A DNA stretch of 64,000 bases from Bacteroidaceae bacterium (GTDB lineage: Bacteria > Bacteroidota > Bacteroidia > Bacteroidales > Bacteroidaceae), in contig JAFWXX010000029.1 in the NCBI GenBank assembly GCA_017522915.1, forward strand, positions 62,001 to 126,000, given 5' to 3'. Made by a program: the position numbers and the translations under genes. Of this stretch, positions 33,760 through 42,995 are shown in pieces. The notes beneath the pieces were generated by a model. The model was given only the letters and a program-made list of their open reading frames with translations. It made no database searches and had not been told where the DNA came from. The first letter of the stretch is position 1, and each line of letters opens with the position of its first letter.

Positions 33760-34560
33760 ATGAAAAGCATAATGACAAATATAAATCTAAACGGTTCGGA
33801 TATTGTATTCGAGCAGGACGGAAAGCTCTCTTTCAACGAGGAAGAGCACCGCTATTCGCTCGACGGAGTTGGTGAATTCAAGTCGGTGAGCAACATCGTA
33901 GCCATGTTCTTCCGCGAGTTCGACGCAGTGGGCATAAGCCTGCGCAAATGCGGAGGAGACGAAATTGAGGCTGCAAGGCTCCGTGAGGCGTGGGAGAGTA
34001 AAGGTGCAATCGCAAGCCAGGCCGGCACATTCATGCACAAGCAGATTGAGGATTATCTGAACGGCAAGCAAGTGCCCGATCTCCTGTGCGATGTATCGTA
34101 CGAAGGGTGTTATGTAAGACTAAAGGAGCGCATAGATATCTCGCGCGAATGGAGCTTCTTCAAGTCCTTTGAGAGGAATACCGATTTTATCCCTTTCCGT
34201 ACCGAGTGGCGTATATATGATGCTGATGCACGTATGGCGGGCACGCTGGATTTCGTGTGCGAGTGCAGCGACGGAACATATGAGATATACGACTGGAAGC
34301 GCAGCAACAAGATTGACCCTACCGAGCGCAATCCTTGGGCTAACGGAATGAACGGCCTTGAACATCTTACCGATACTGCTTACAGCCATTACTGCCTGCA
34401 GCAGAATCTCTACCGTTATATGCTGGAGAAAAACTACGGAATAAAGGTCAGCCGCATGAATCTTGTTGTGCTTCATCCCGAACTCCCTACATACCGTGTC
34501 GTTCCCATTCCGCCCATGGACCGCGAAGTGGGCATCATACTAAAGAAACTGGGTGCTTGA
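33760..34560 (+). CDS. PD-(D/E)XK nuclease-like protein
   Basis: The 266-residue protein has the RecB/Cas4-type nuclease outline: 'GTFMHKQIEDYL' (His of motif I), 'FRTEWRIYD', then 'AGTLDFVCECSDGTYEIYDWKRS', giving the D-(E/D)xK core, and 'HYCLQQNLYRYMLEKNYG' (QxxxY motif). These fit the PD-(D/E)XK superfamily, as in phage exonucleases and AddB C-termini. An alternative ATG lies 12 nt downstream. It sits 28 nt after holA. A role in DNA end processing is inferred from fold only. Confidence 0.7.
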   Translation: MKSIMTNINLNGSDIVFEQDGKLSFNEEEHRYSLDGVGEFKSVSNIVAMFFREFDAVGISLRKCGGDEIEAARLREAWESKGAIASQAGTFMHKQIEDYLNGKQVPDLLCDVSYEGCYVRLKERIDISREWSFFKSFERNTDFIPFRTEWRIYDADARMAGTLDFVCECSDGTYEIYDWKRSNKIDPTERNPWANGMNGLEHLTDTAYSHYCLQQNLYRYMLEKNYGIKVSRMNLVVLHPELPTYRVVPIPPMDREVGIILKKLGA

Positions 34561-34621
34561 AGTACACAAAATAGAGCTCCTCTTGTTTGGAATCAAAAGA
34601 CAATATTGTGATTAAGAGAGT

Positions 34622-34648
34622 GCATAGACAAACTTGTTTGAGCTATGC
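34622..34648. repeat. Perfect hairpin in the gap after the nuclease gene
   Basis: GCATAG-A-CAAAC-TT-GTTTG-AG-CTATGC folds into a two-part perfect stem. It is followed by CCGC...GCGG (about 34720) and the terminator at 34763. The 288-nt gap shows no ORF. Confidence 0.45.
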
Positions 34649-34762
34649 CGAGCGGGAACAATTCAGACGAAGTCAACTGTACGAAGTGACTGAGGAGATA
34701 AAAACTTAAAACTGCACACCGCTTTGCGGAGAGGGCAACCCAAGGTAATATACACAAAGCGA

Positions 34763-34796
34763 ACACCCCCGTTAGAACATATTCTATCGGGGGTGT
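34763..34796. terminator. Bidirectional terminator between the nuclease and htpG genes
   Basis: ACACCCCCG-T-TAGAA pairs with TTCTA-T-CGGGGGTGT (14 bp plus one T-T mismatch, 4-nt loop). It lies between converging genes. Confidence 0.85.
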
Positions 34797-34848
34797 GATA
34801 CCTTAAAAAATGACTTCTTAGTCACCTTCTTTACATTCTACATTCTTT

Positions 34849-36897
34849 TTATTTCATCAGCTCGATGCTGCGCTTGACGAAGTTGTTGAGTGCTTCGCCG
34901 GTGAGCATGTTGTTCTGCAGCAAGGTGATGTCGATAAGCTGCTTCACAGTGGTGTCGTTGGCAGCATACTCGCCCAGGATTCCCTCCTTCTCGCTCTTTG
35001 CGGCAGTAATCTCCTTCTCAACCTCGAACATCTCGTCCTTTTCGCTCTGCGGCACTTCGTCCTCTTTCTTTCCGCTGCGTGCATCGTAGAGCTCCTTGCG
35101 GCGTTTCTCAAGAGTCTCTTTCTTCTCGTCTATCGGTTTGAGCTTATCGGCACATGCATTTTCGGCATTCTCAAGCACACGCTTGATTAGAGGGTGCTCC
35201 TCATTAAGCATCACGTTGTACATGTCGGGCATCTCGCCGTAGAACGACATTCCCGGCTGTATTGCAGCCATATCCTTCATGCGTCGCATGTACTCGGCCT
35301 GTGTTATCACTACCGGCGCACCGTTCTCGCCCATAGCCTGAGAGGTAACTGTGAACTCCTTCTTCTCCATGCTTGGCAACTGGCTCTCAAACACGCCTGT
35401 CAGCACCTCGCGCTTGCTCTCGGTGAGCGAGCTTCTCTTCATCTCTTCCTTGACGATAAGGTTCTCTACTGTGTCGCTATCGACGCGTGTGAAGCGTGTC
35501 TTCTCGAACTTGCGCTCAAGAAGGCTTATGAGCGCGACATCCAGCTGACCGTCCATCAGGAGCACGTTGTAGCCCTTGTTCTTGGCGTTGTCGATGAAAC
35601 TGTACTCCTTCTCCTTGTTGTTGGAGTAGAGATATATTACGTTACCCTCCTTGTCGGTCTGTTCGGCAGCTACAAGGTTCTTGTACTCCTCGTATGTATA
35701 TTTGTTGCCGTCGGTGTCCTGCAAGAGAGAGAACTTGTTTGCCTTGTCGTAGAAATCCTCCTCGGTAAGCATGCCGTAGTGGATGAATATCTTAAGGTCG
35801 TTCCATTTCTCTTCGAACTCCTTGCGGTCGTTCTTGAATATCTGCTGCAGGCGGTCCGATACCTTCTTCGAGATGTAGGTCGAAATCTTCTTAACGTTGG
35901 AGTCGCTCTGCAAGTACGAACGTGACACGTTCAGCGGAATATCCGGAGAGTCAATTACACCGTGCATCAGTGTGAGGAAGTCGGGAACGATTCCCTCTAC
36001 CTCGTCTGTCACATACACCTGGTTGCAGAACAGCAGAATCTTGTTCTTCTGCAGCTCAAGGTTGCTCTTTACCTTAGGGAAGTAGAGTATTCCGGTGAGG
36101 TTGAAGGGGAAATCGACGTTGAGGTGAATCCAGAAAAGAGGCTCGTCGCTCATAGGGTAGAGCTTGCGGTAGAACTCCTTGTAGTCCTCGTCCTTGAGCT
36201 CACTCGGCTTGCGTGTCCACAGCGGAGTAGTGTCGTTTATTATGTTGTCCTCGTCGGTATCGACCTGCTTGCCGTCCTTCCACTCCTTTTTCTTGCCGAA
36301 TGCAATCTCTACAGGGAGGAAACGGCAGTACTTGTTAAGGATACCGCTTATGCGGCTCTCGCTCAGGAACTCCTTGCTGTCGTCGTCGATGTACATGATG
36401 ATGTCTGTTCCGCGCTCACTCTTCTCAACCTCTTCGAGAGTATATTCGGGGCTTCCGTCGCAGCTCCACTTTACAGCCTGTGCTCCGTCTTTGTACGACT
36501 TTGTGACAATCTCAACCTTCTTCGATACCATGAAAGCCGAGTAGAAGCCGAGGCCGAAGTGACCTATGATGCTGTTTGCGCTGTCCTTGTACTTCTCAAG
36601 GAAGTCGGTTGCACCAGAGAGAGCAATCTGGTTGATGTACTTCTCTATCTCTTCGGCAGTGAGGCCGATACCGTTGTCGCTGACAGTAATAGTATCCGTG
36701 CCAAGTGTTACAGTAACCTTTGGAGTGCCCATCTCGCCTTTGAACTCGCCCTTTTCGTAAAGGGTCTTCAGTTTCTGTGTCGCGTCAATGGCGTTCGAAA
36801 CAATCTCACGTAGAAAAATCTCATGGTCGCTGTACAAGAACTTTTTGATTACGGGGAATATGTTCTCGGTCGTTACCCCAATGTTTCCTTTTTGCAT
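34849..36897 (-). CDS. htpG: Molecular chaperone HtpG (Hsp90)
   Basis: The 682-residue protein has the Hsp90 N-terminal ATPase motifs 'FLREIVSNAIDATQKL' (Asn for Mg-ATP), 'DNGIGLTAEEI' and 'IGHFGLGFYSAFMV'. The middle domain ('PLWTRKPSELKDEDYKEFY', 'GVIDSPDIPLNVSRSYLQ') carries the conserved catalytic Arg loop. The C-terminal dimerisation domain contains a charged insert of Lys and Glu (about 590-640). Length and order are normal for bacterial HtpG. Cytoplasmic folding factor, likely stress-induced. Confidence 0.95.
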   Translation of the reverse strand: MQKGNIGVTTENIFPVIKKFLYSDHEIFLREIVSNAIDATQKLKTLYEKGEFKGEMGTPKVTVTLGTDTITVSDNGIGLTAEEIEKYINQIALSGATDFLEKYKDSANSIIGHFGLGFYSAFMVSKKVEIVTKSYKDGAQAVKWSCDGSPEYTLEEVEKSERGTDIIMYIDDDSKEFLSESRISGILNKYCRFLPVEIAFGKKKEWKDGKQVDTDEDNIINDTTPLWTRKPSELKDEDYKEFYRKLYPMSDEPLFWIHLNVDFPFNLTGILYFPKVKSNLELQKNKILLFCNQVYVTDEVEGIVPDFLTLMHGVIDSPDIPLNVSRSYLQSDSNVKKISTYISKKVSDRLQQIFKNDRKEFEEKWNDLKIFIHYGMLTEEDFYDKANKFSLLQDTDGNKYTYEEYKNLVAAEQTDKEGNVIYLYSNNKEKEYSFIDNAKNKGYNVLLMDGQLDVALISLLERKFEKTRFTRVDSDTVENLIVKEEMKRSSLTESKREVLTGVFESQLPSMEKKEFTVTSQAMGENGAPVVITQAEYMRRMKDMAAIQPGMSFYGEMPDMYNVMLNEEHPLIKRVLENAENACADKLKPIDEKKETLEKRRKELYDARSGKKEDEVPQSEKDEMFEVEKEITAAKSEKEGILGEYAANDTTVKQLIDITLLQNNMLTGEALNNFVKRSIELMK

Positions 36898-37007
36898 ATC
36901 GTTTGTTTTTTAGAATTGCATATCAACTGCGGTTTGTTCCGCACATACTTATATAAACAAAAAAAGTGCCAGTTGTTCTGTGACTGACATTTTGACAGAC
37001 AAGGAGT

Positions 37008-37118
37008 GACTAAAAAGCGCATTGCTGCGTTACGCTCGTTTTTGATGTGAGTCATTTAGGAATACTAAACTCCTCACATCCAAAACTTCGCAAGCCTTGT
37101 ACTGCCTCTTTTTATTCA
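37008..37118. repeat. MITE-like dispersed repeat, copy B
   Basis: Begins GACTAAAAAGCGCATTGC and ends GCCTCTTTTTATTC; shares the CTTCGCAAGCCT core and both ends with copy A at 31193-31300. Contains an internal inverted repeat GATGTGAG...CTCACATC. Confidence 0.55.
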
Positions 37119-37141
37119 CTCCTTGATTGCTGAGATTTGAA

Positions 37142-37180
37142 ACTAAAAAGTGCATTACTTCGTTACGCTTGTTCTCAAAA
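37142..37180. repeat. MITE-like dispersed repeat, copy C (5' half only)
   Basis: ACTAAAAAGTGCATTACTTCGTTACGCTTGTTC matches the first 35 nt of copy B with few changes; the rest of the element is missing. Confidence 0.45.
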
Positions 37181-37258
37181 CGGGTATATTTTACAACTAT
37201 AAGACCGAACCAAAATTGCTTTTGACCCGGTCTCATAGCTGTATCGTTGAATGCTTTT

Positions 37259-38908
37259 TCAGCAGAAAATCAGAATCATCATCTGTCCTACAAGTATTCT
37301 CAGGAACATTGCGAGAGGATATACCGTTGCATAGCCTACGGCCGAATCGCCTCCCTTGCACTGCTGGTTGGCGAATGCCAGAGCCGGCGGGTTAGTGCAT
37401 GAGCCCGAAATCACTCCGGCCAGCGTGTTGTACTTTATCCTAAGTATATAACGGCCTGCAAGCCCTGCTATAAGTATAGGCACAACAGTGATAACCGCTC
37501 CGTATAGTATCCACATGTAACCGCCCTTGTTTATGATGCTGTCAACAAAGTCGCCTCCTGCACCCAGGCCCACACAAGCAAGGAACAAGGTTATTCCAAT
37601 CTCCCTTATCATAAGGTTCGCGCTAGTAGTAGTGTATGTGACAACACCCAGTTTTGGGCCGAAGTAGCTGACAAGTATAGCCACAATAAGAGGACCTCCG
37701 GCCAAGCCGAGCTTGAGCGGGGTAGTGATCAGAGTTCCGCTCAAAGGAATGCTTCCCAATACACATCCCAATGCAATGCCTATGAATATCGGTATTAGGT
37801 TCGGGTGGTCGAGGTATCTGCGCTCGTCACCGAACATCTTCTTTATATCGTGTATTGCAGCCTCATGCCCCACAACGGTAATGATGTCGCCAACCTGCAG
37901 GCGGAAACCGGCTGTAGGGGCCAAATCGACACCGGCACGGTGCACGCGTGTGATGTTCACTCCGAACTCTCTTCTTATGTTAAGCTTGCTCAGCTTTGTT
38001 CCGTTAAGCTTAGGGTTGGTGAAAGTAATCTTGCGCGACACCAGTTCCTCGTCAATCTTTATCCACTCCTGCTGTACAGGTACTCCAATAAGCGACACCA
38101 ACCTGCTCTCTATCTCCTTGTCGGCAATCACAAGCACACGGTCGCCTACCTCAAGCCTGCTTTGCGAATTGGCAATGTCGCAGTGGCCTGTTGCCTTGCT
38201 TATTATGCGCGATACAATGAAGTTGAGGTTGTTCCTCTTGCGTATCTCCTCCAGTGCCATGCCGGTAATCTCCTTGTTCGTTACCTCAAGCGACAGACGC
38301 TGTATATCGACATTGCTGCTCTTCTCCTTGTTGAATCTCTTTTCTCCCTTGTAGATGAACTTGATTGCAATTATTGACAGTATGCAGCCTATGACACCAA
38401 GAGGGTAGGCGACACTGTAGCCAAGCGCAATGTTGGAACTGTCGTGCCCGAACATATCCTTGTATGCGGCAGCTGCAGCACCCATTCCCGGAGTGTTTGT
38501 CACAGCACCCGACATTATGCCGGTTATAGTGTCAACGCTCTCGCCTGTCATGAAGATTAGCATCACGGCAGCAAGCACATCGAACAGCACAATTATACAG
38601 GTTATTGTGTTGAGCTTCAGACCGCCCGACATGAAGCTGGAGAAGAAACCGGGGCCCACCTGCAATCCAATGGAATAGACGAACAGTATAAGGCCGAACT
38701 CCTTTACAAAGTGCAGCAGCTCGCCGTCGAGCACCATTCCGAAGTGCGATAGGAGAATACCTATGAACAGCACCCATGTAACTCCAAAAGAGATACCTGC
38801 AATCTTGACCCTGCTCAGATACACACCGACGCCAATAGCGACAGCAAGGATAATCATTGAGTGTGCAACCCCTGAACCGAATAGCAGATTGTTAAAGAAA
38901 TTTTCCAT
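37259..38908 (-). CDS. AspT/YidE-type membrane transporter
   Basis: The protein has 549 residues from the ATG of 'MENFFNNLLFGSG'. It has two sets of transmembrane helices of the AspT antiporter type ('FGLILFVYSIGLQVGPGFF', 'GITLFLACVGLGAGGDFV') that flank two TrkA-C domains in the middle (about 200-370: 'LSKLNIRREFGVNITRVHR', 'LQVGDIITVVG'). The order TM-RCK_C-RCK_C-TM is that of YidE/YbjL/AspT. AspT swaps aspartate for alanine; most homologs have unknown substrates. Signal 'GxxGxxNTPG' is visible as 'MSGAVTNTPGMGAAAA'. It is probably monocistronic. Confidence 0.85.
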   Translation of the reverse strand: MENFFNNLLFGSGVAHSMIILAVAIGVGVYLSRVKIAGISFGVTWVLFIGILLSHFGMVLDGELLHFVKEFGLILFVYSIGLQVGPGFFSSFMSGGLKLNTITCIIVLFDVLAAVMLIFMTGESVDTITGIMSGAVTNTPGMGAAAAAYKDMFGHDSSNIALGYSVAYPLGVIGCILSIIAIKFIYKGEKRFNKEKSSNVDIQRLSLEVTNKEITGMALEEIRKRNNLNFIVSRIISKATGHCDIANSQSRLEVGDRVLVIADKEIESRLVSLIGVPVQQEWIKIDEELVSRKITFTNPKLNGTKLSKLNIRREFGVNITRVHRAGVDLAPTAGFRLQVGDIITVVGHEAAIHDIKKMFGDERRYLDHPNLIPIFIGIALGCVLGSIPLSGTLITTPLKLGLAGGPLIVAILVSYFGPKLGVVTYTTTSANLMIREIGITLFLACVGLGAGGDFVDSIINKGGYMWILYGAVITVVPILIAGLAGRYILRIKYNTLAGVISGSCTNPPALAFANQQCKGGDSAVGYATVYPLAMFLRILVGQMMILIFC

Positions 38909-39025
38909 AATAAACAGCATTTGTTTTTAAATTTTTGCAAAATTACTAAAAAACGGAGTTTGTATTTTTTTGCATTTATGATATGCTGCGATAGTAATTA
39001 TCGATATTGCCGATAGAAAGTATGA

Positions 39026-39069
39026 GGCTAAAAAAGGCTCCGAAAGCCTAAAAACAGATCTTTTCATTC
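39026..39069. repeat. MITE-like dispersed repeat, copy D (internal deletion)
   Basis: GGCTAAAAAAGGCTCCGAAAGCCTAAAAACAG...CTTTTCATTC keeps both ends and the AAGCCTAAAAA core of copy A but lacks the middle 60 nt. It is followed, as in copy A, by a GAGGGTG hairpin. Confidence 0.45.
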
Positions 39070-39081
39070 AACCTCAAAGCA

Positions 39082-39118
39082 ATGAGGGTGACCACCAATT
39101 TAAGTGGGTCACCCTCAT
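39082..39118. terminator. Hairpin terminator downstream of clpC
   Basis: ATGAGGGTGACC pairs perfectly with GGTCACCCTCAT, and CCAC/GTGG-type pairing extends it. It starts 20 nt after the clpC stop in the direction of transcription. Confidence 0.75.
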
Positions 39119-39137
39119 GTGTGTTATGGGTTGGTTG

Positions 39138-41654
39138 TCATTTCTTTACTTCAAACTTCATTTTTTCTTCTCCGGCCGTTACAAATATAGTGTCTCCCGG
39201 CTGCAGTTCGCCGTCGAGCAGGAGTGCCGAGATTTCGTCTTCAACATAGTTCTGCAGGGCTCGCTTTAGCGGGCGTGCTCCGTACTGTATGTCGTATCCC
39301 TTGTTTGCAAGGAAGTTCTTTGCTTCGGCTGTAAGTTCTATGCTGTAGCCTAGCTCCGTTACACGCTTTACTATCTGTACAAGTTCAAGATCGACGATGT
39401 CTATGATTGCTTCCTTGCCCAGCTGGTCGAAGTTTATTATCTCATCGACACGGTTTAGGAACTCTGGCGCGAAACGCTTGTTGAGTGCCTTCTGTATGAC
39501 GTCGCGCGAGTATTTCTTGTCGCTGGCACGCTCGTCCTTGGCGAAACCTATGCCTGCGCCGAAGTCCTTTAGCTCGCGTGTGCCTACGTTAGAGGTCATT
39601 ATTATCACGGTGTTGCGGAAATCGACTGTGCGTCCATAGCTGTCGGTAAGACGGCCTTCATCCATTACCTGCAAGAGCAGGTTGAATACGTCGGTGTGGG
39701 CTTTCTCAATCTCGTCGAGCAGTACAATGGAGTAGGGGCGTCGGCGCACTCGCTCTGTGAGCTGTCCGCCCTCCTCGTAGCCTACATATCCCGGAGGTGC
39801 TCCGACAAGACGTGACACGGTGAACTTCTCCATGTATTCGCTCATGTCTATGCGTATGAGTGCATCGGCACTGCCGAACATGAACTTTGCAAGCTCCTTT
39901 GCCAGGAGTGTCTTTCCTACTCCGGTGGGGCCGAGGAACATGAATGTGCCTATAGGCTTGTTGGGGTTCTGGAGGCCTACACGGCTGCGCTGTATTGCTT
40001 TGGTTAGCTTCTCGATTGCGTTGTCCTGCGCTATGACCTTGCCGGTGAGCTCGCCCTGCATTCCCTTGAGGCGTGTCCATTCGTCCTGCTGCATGCGCTG
40101 TACCGGAACGCCTGATATCATAGAGACAACACGTGCTATCTCCTCTTCGTTCACGGTCTGTCGGCTTTGTGCAAGGCTCTTCTCCCAGTCGGCTTTCATT
40201 GCAGCCAACTGGTTCTGCAGCTCTTTCTCCTTGTCGCGCATGTTGGCTGCGGTCTCGAAGTCCTGACGCTTGACGGCTGCATTCTTCTCGCTGTTGACAC
40301 TGTCTATCAGAGCTTCCTGCTCCTCAATCTCCTTTGGCACTGTTATGTTGCTGATGTGCATGCGTGCCCCGGCTTCGTCCATTGCGTCTATGGCCTTGTC
40401 GGGGAAGCAGCGGTCGGTTATGTAACGGTCTGTCAATTTGACACACGCAAGCAGTGCTTCGTCGGTATATGTGACATTATGGTGGTTCTCGTAACGCTCC
40501 TTGATGTTCTTGAGGATAGTGTATGTGTCCTCGGTAGATGTGGGCTCTACAAGCACCTTCTGGAAACGGCGTTCAAGAGCTCCGTCCTTTTCTATTGTCT
40601 TGCGGTATTCATCGACTGTGGTGGCTCCGATGCATTGTATCTCGCCTCGTGCAAGAGCCGGCTTGAGGATGTTTGCGGCATCCATTGAACCGGGTGTTGA
40701 GCCGGCACCTACAATGGTGTGTATCTCGTCGATGAAGATGATTATGTTTGGATTGTTCTCCAGTTCTGTTATTATGGCACGCAGGCGTTCCTCGAACTGT
40801 CCGCGGTACTTTGTTCCTGCCACTACAGCTGTCATGTCGAGCGATACGATGCGCTTGTCGAACAGCATGCGCGAGGTCTTTCTCTCAACAATGCGCTGTG
40901 CGAGCCCCTCTACGATGGCCGACTTGCCGACACCCGGCTCGCCTATAAGTATGGGGTTGTTCTTCTTGCGGCGGCTCAATATCTGCGAGATGCGTTCTAT
41001 CTCCTTCTCACGCCCTACAACAGGGTCGAGCTTGCCCTCGCTTGCTGCCTTTGTCATGTCGAAACCGAAGTTGTCGAGGACCGGTGTGTCGTTCGACGGT
41101 TTTGCCTGCTGTGTGCCGGCATAGCTGTGCGCGCTGCCCTGGCTGCCCTTCGGCAAGGTGTCCTCATCGTCGTCGTCCTGGTCGGTGAAACCGAAACCGT
41201 TGCTGATGTTGCTGCTGTCGGGGGTCTTTGACTTTATCGCATCAAAAATCTGAGAATATGTAACATCGTTTGCCTCAAGAATGTCTGCGGCAAGGTTGTT
41301 CTTCTCCTTCAGTATGCCCAGCAGAAGGTGCTCGGCATCGGCAACGGCCTTGAAGCTGCGTGCCTCAAGGGTGGTGAAGCGCAATATGCGTGCCGTGCTC
41401 ATGCTCATCTCGACGTCGGTGCTGTATGGCTGGTCGGCAAGTGATGCATCGGTGCATCTTCTCTCTATCGCTTCCTTGATCTCCTGTATGTTTACGTTCA
41501 TGCTGCCCAATATGTCGAGCGCACACCCTTTTCCTTTGCGTATGATGCCCAGCAACAGATGCTCCGGGTTTATGGTGCGGCTGCGCAAGCGGGTTGCCTC
41601 CTCCTTGCTCAGTGACAGTATTTCGGACATTTTCTGCGAAAATTCATTGCTCAT
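39138..41654 (-). CDS. clpC: ClpC-type AAA+ chaperone ATPase
   Basis: The 838-residue protein has two ClpN repeats (about 5-145), D1 AAA+ with GEPGVGKS and 'VVAGTKYRGQFEERL', a UVR-like coiled-coil insert between the AAA+ domains ('KRQDFETAANMRDKEKEL', typical of ClpC), and D2 AAA+ with GPTGVGKT and 'VVLLDEIEKAHTD'. The UVR motif and length favour ClpC over ClpA or ClpB. It unfolds proteins for ClpP, which is not in this window. An acidic/Ser-rich linker (about 150-185) follows the N-domain. The upstream gap of 248 nt holds the terminator of the RyR operon. Confidence 0.9.
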   Translation of the reverse strand: MSNEFSQKMSEILSLSKEEATRLRSRTINPEHLLLGIIRKGKGCALDILGSMNVNIQEIKEAIERRCTDASLADQPYSTDVEMSMSTARILRFTTLEARSFKAVADAEHLLLGILKEKNNLAADILEANDVTYSQIFDAIKSKTPDSSNISNGFGFTDQDDDDEDTLPKGSQGSAHSYAGTQQAKPSNDTPVLDNFGFDMTKAASEGKLDPVVGREKEIERISQILSRRKKNNPILIGEPGVGKSAIVEGLAQRIVERKTSRMLFDKRIVSLDMTAVVAGTKYRGQFEERLRAIITELENNPNIIIFIDEIHTIVGAGSTPGSMDAANILKPALARGEIQCIGATTVDEYRKTIEKDGALERRFQKVLVEPTSTEDTYTILKNIKERYENHHNVTYTDEALLACVKLTDRYITDRCFPDKAIDAMDEAGARMHISNITVPKEIEEQEALIDSVNSEKNAAVKRQDFETAANMRDKEKELQNQLAAMKADWEKSLAQSRQTVNEEEIARVVSMISGVPVQRMQQDEWTRLKGMQGELTGKVIAQDNAIEKLTKAIQRSRVGLQNPNKPIGTFMFLGPTGVGKTLLAKELAKFMFGSADALIRIDMSEYMEKFTVSRLVGAPPGYVGYEEGGQLTERVRRRPYSIVLLDEIEKAHTDVFNLLLQVMDEGRLTDSYGRTVDFRNTVIIMTSNVGTRELKDFGAGIGFAKDERASDKKYSRDVIQKALNKRFAPEFLNRVDEIINFDQLGKEAIIDIVDLELVQIVKRVTELGYSIELTAEAKNFLANKGYDIQYGARPLKRALQNYVEDEISALLLDGELQPGDTIFVTAGEEKMKFEVKK

Positions 41655-41828
41655 TCCTTCTCCTCCAATTCTTCTTGTGAATAATCGTGTATAGCTTTTC
41701 TTTTTTTCAAATGCGAAGTTAGGGTATTATAGAACCCGTACGCAATATTTTTACATAATCTTTCTTACAAAAAGCGTGCCAAACTATTAATTTTTCGAAA
41801 AAAGTTCACTTCGGTTGAACAAAAATCG

Positions 41829-41876
41829 ACAAGGACGGTGTCTGCTTATGCATTCTGACACGGCCCTTGTCGGTTA
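41829..41876. terminator. Terminator of the RyR operon
   Basis: CGACAAGG-A-C-G-GTGTC pairs with GACAC-G-G-C-CCTTGTCG; the stem begins 27 nt past the stop of the PrsW-RyR gene (stop at 41903) in the minus direction, with T-rich sequence beyond on the minus strand. Confidence 0.7.
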
Positions 41877-41902
41877 ATAATTTGTTTAGAAGCTGTTTAG
41901 GC

Positions 41903-42973
41903 TTATTCCGATTGCTGATCCTTGCTTATCTTGAATCCCAGCTTCCTTATATATCGCAGGGTTCCGAGAGCCGTGTTCCTGTCATACTCCTTTTCAATCT
42001 CAGGAAGTTCTTCGTACGGTACAAGACAAGGGTGCTGCTTCAGCTCGTCGTTGCGTACCGGCCCAAGAGTCCAGCCCTCGTCCATACGTTCCTTTGCCCA
42101 CACTTCGTGTACGTTCTTTGCTATGAGTTCAACGGCTTCGTCAAGCTCTTCGGGCAGCTGAACGTCGGAAATGTCAACCGGAGCAGGAATGTATCCTTTG
42201 CCAGAAGTGGAATCCGACGCGGATTTCATATCGCAGTCAGGAGCTGCTTCAACTGCTGTAGCTGCTTCTGCTACGGCATTGTCGTGTTCGACGTGCATTC
42301 TTATATGTTTGCTTCCTAATTTCCACATCGTAGGGCATAGCATATAGAATGCTATTGTGAATATTGTCGCCAATTCAGGTACGGTTTCTATTGAGAAAGC
42401 CAGGGTGTCGTATATGCCGTGAGCAAGAATAGGAGCAATGAGTATCATGGCGTTGTTGAAGTCGCGCTTCTCTCTTGAAAAACGTGCAAGAGAGTAATAG
42501 TAGCCCATAAGCACGCCAAAGAAGAAGTGGCCAGGAACTGCGGTCAGTGCACGGGATATGCCTGTAGATATATATTCATCCGGTGAATCGTATAGGTACA
42601 GAAGGTTCTCTATGGCTGCAAAACCCATAGAAACACACACGGCATATACAATGCCGTCCATTCTCTCGTCGAAATGCTTGCTCTTCCTGACAAGCAGCCA
42701 AAGGATGATGAACTTTGCAATCTCCTCCGGTATTGCCGCACCAAGGAACGATATCTTGAGGCCGCCTATGAAGTCTGTCGCCACTTCGGGGTAGAATCCG
42801 CCAAGCAGCAACGGTACCGATATTGCCAATGATAGCGGTACCGACAGCATTCCCAGAAAGAAGGAACTTATCAGCTCGCCCTTAGGCTCTGGGCGGTTCT
42901 TGTCCTTGTTGTAGATATAACAGAGCAGAATGACTGCAGGCAAAAATGAGAGGAATATTATATAGTGGTCCAT
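41903..42973 (-). CDS. PrsW-family intramembrane protease fused to a RyR domain
   Basis: The 356-residue protein's N-terminal 225 residues are about 7-8 transmembrane helices with the PrsW (Abi/CAAX-like) metal motifs: EEIAK (83-87), FAAIEN (118-123), H149 and HGIYD (185-189). After a linker (226-265) comes 'PVDISDVQLPEEL', then a RyR domain (about 285-346) with 'VHEVWAKERMDEGWTLGP', 'HPCLVPYEELPEIEKEYDR' and 'LRYIRKLGFKI'. PrsW cleaves membrane proteins such as anti-sigma factors; RyR repeats are found in Ca-release channels and in bacterial proteins where their ligand is unclear. It is the last gene of a three-gene operon, 22 nt after the RyR zinc-ribbon gene. Confidence 0.85.
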   Translation of the reverse strand: MDHYIIFLSFLPAVILLCYIYNKDKNRPEPKGELISSFFLGMLSVPLSLAISVPLLLGGFYPEVATDFIGGLKISFLGAAIPEEIAKFIILWLLVRKSKHFDERMDGIVYAVCVSMGFAAIENLLYLYDSPDEYISTGISRALTAVPGHFFFGVLMGYYYSLARFSREKRDFNNAMILIAPILAHGIYDTLAFSIETVPELATIFTIAFYMLCPTMWKLGSKHIRMHVEHDNAVAEAATAVEAAPDCDMKSASDSTSGKGYIPAPVDISDVQLPEELDEAVELIAKNVHEVWAKERMDEGWTLGPVRNDELKQHPCLVPYEELPEIEKEYDRNTALGTLRYIRKLGFKISKDQQSE

Positions 42974-42995
42974 CGTGCTTTGGAGTTATTGGCAA

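Larger units (their letters stand above)
36898..37258. other. Intergenic region with two copies of the MITE-like repeat
   Basis: The 361-nt gap lies between htpG (5' side) and the downstream end of the transporter gene, both minus strand. It holds repeat copy B (37008-37118) and a 5'-half copy C (37142-37180). No gene is seen. Confidence 0.6.

Noticed and set aside
35962-36813. 283-codon plus-strand ORF opposite htpG
   Set aside because: Leu/Val-rich antisense shadow of the HtpG ATPase domain.
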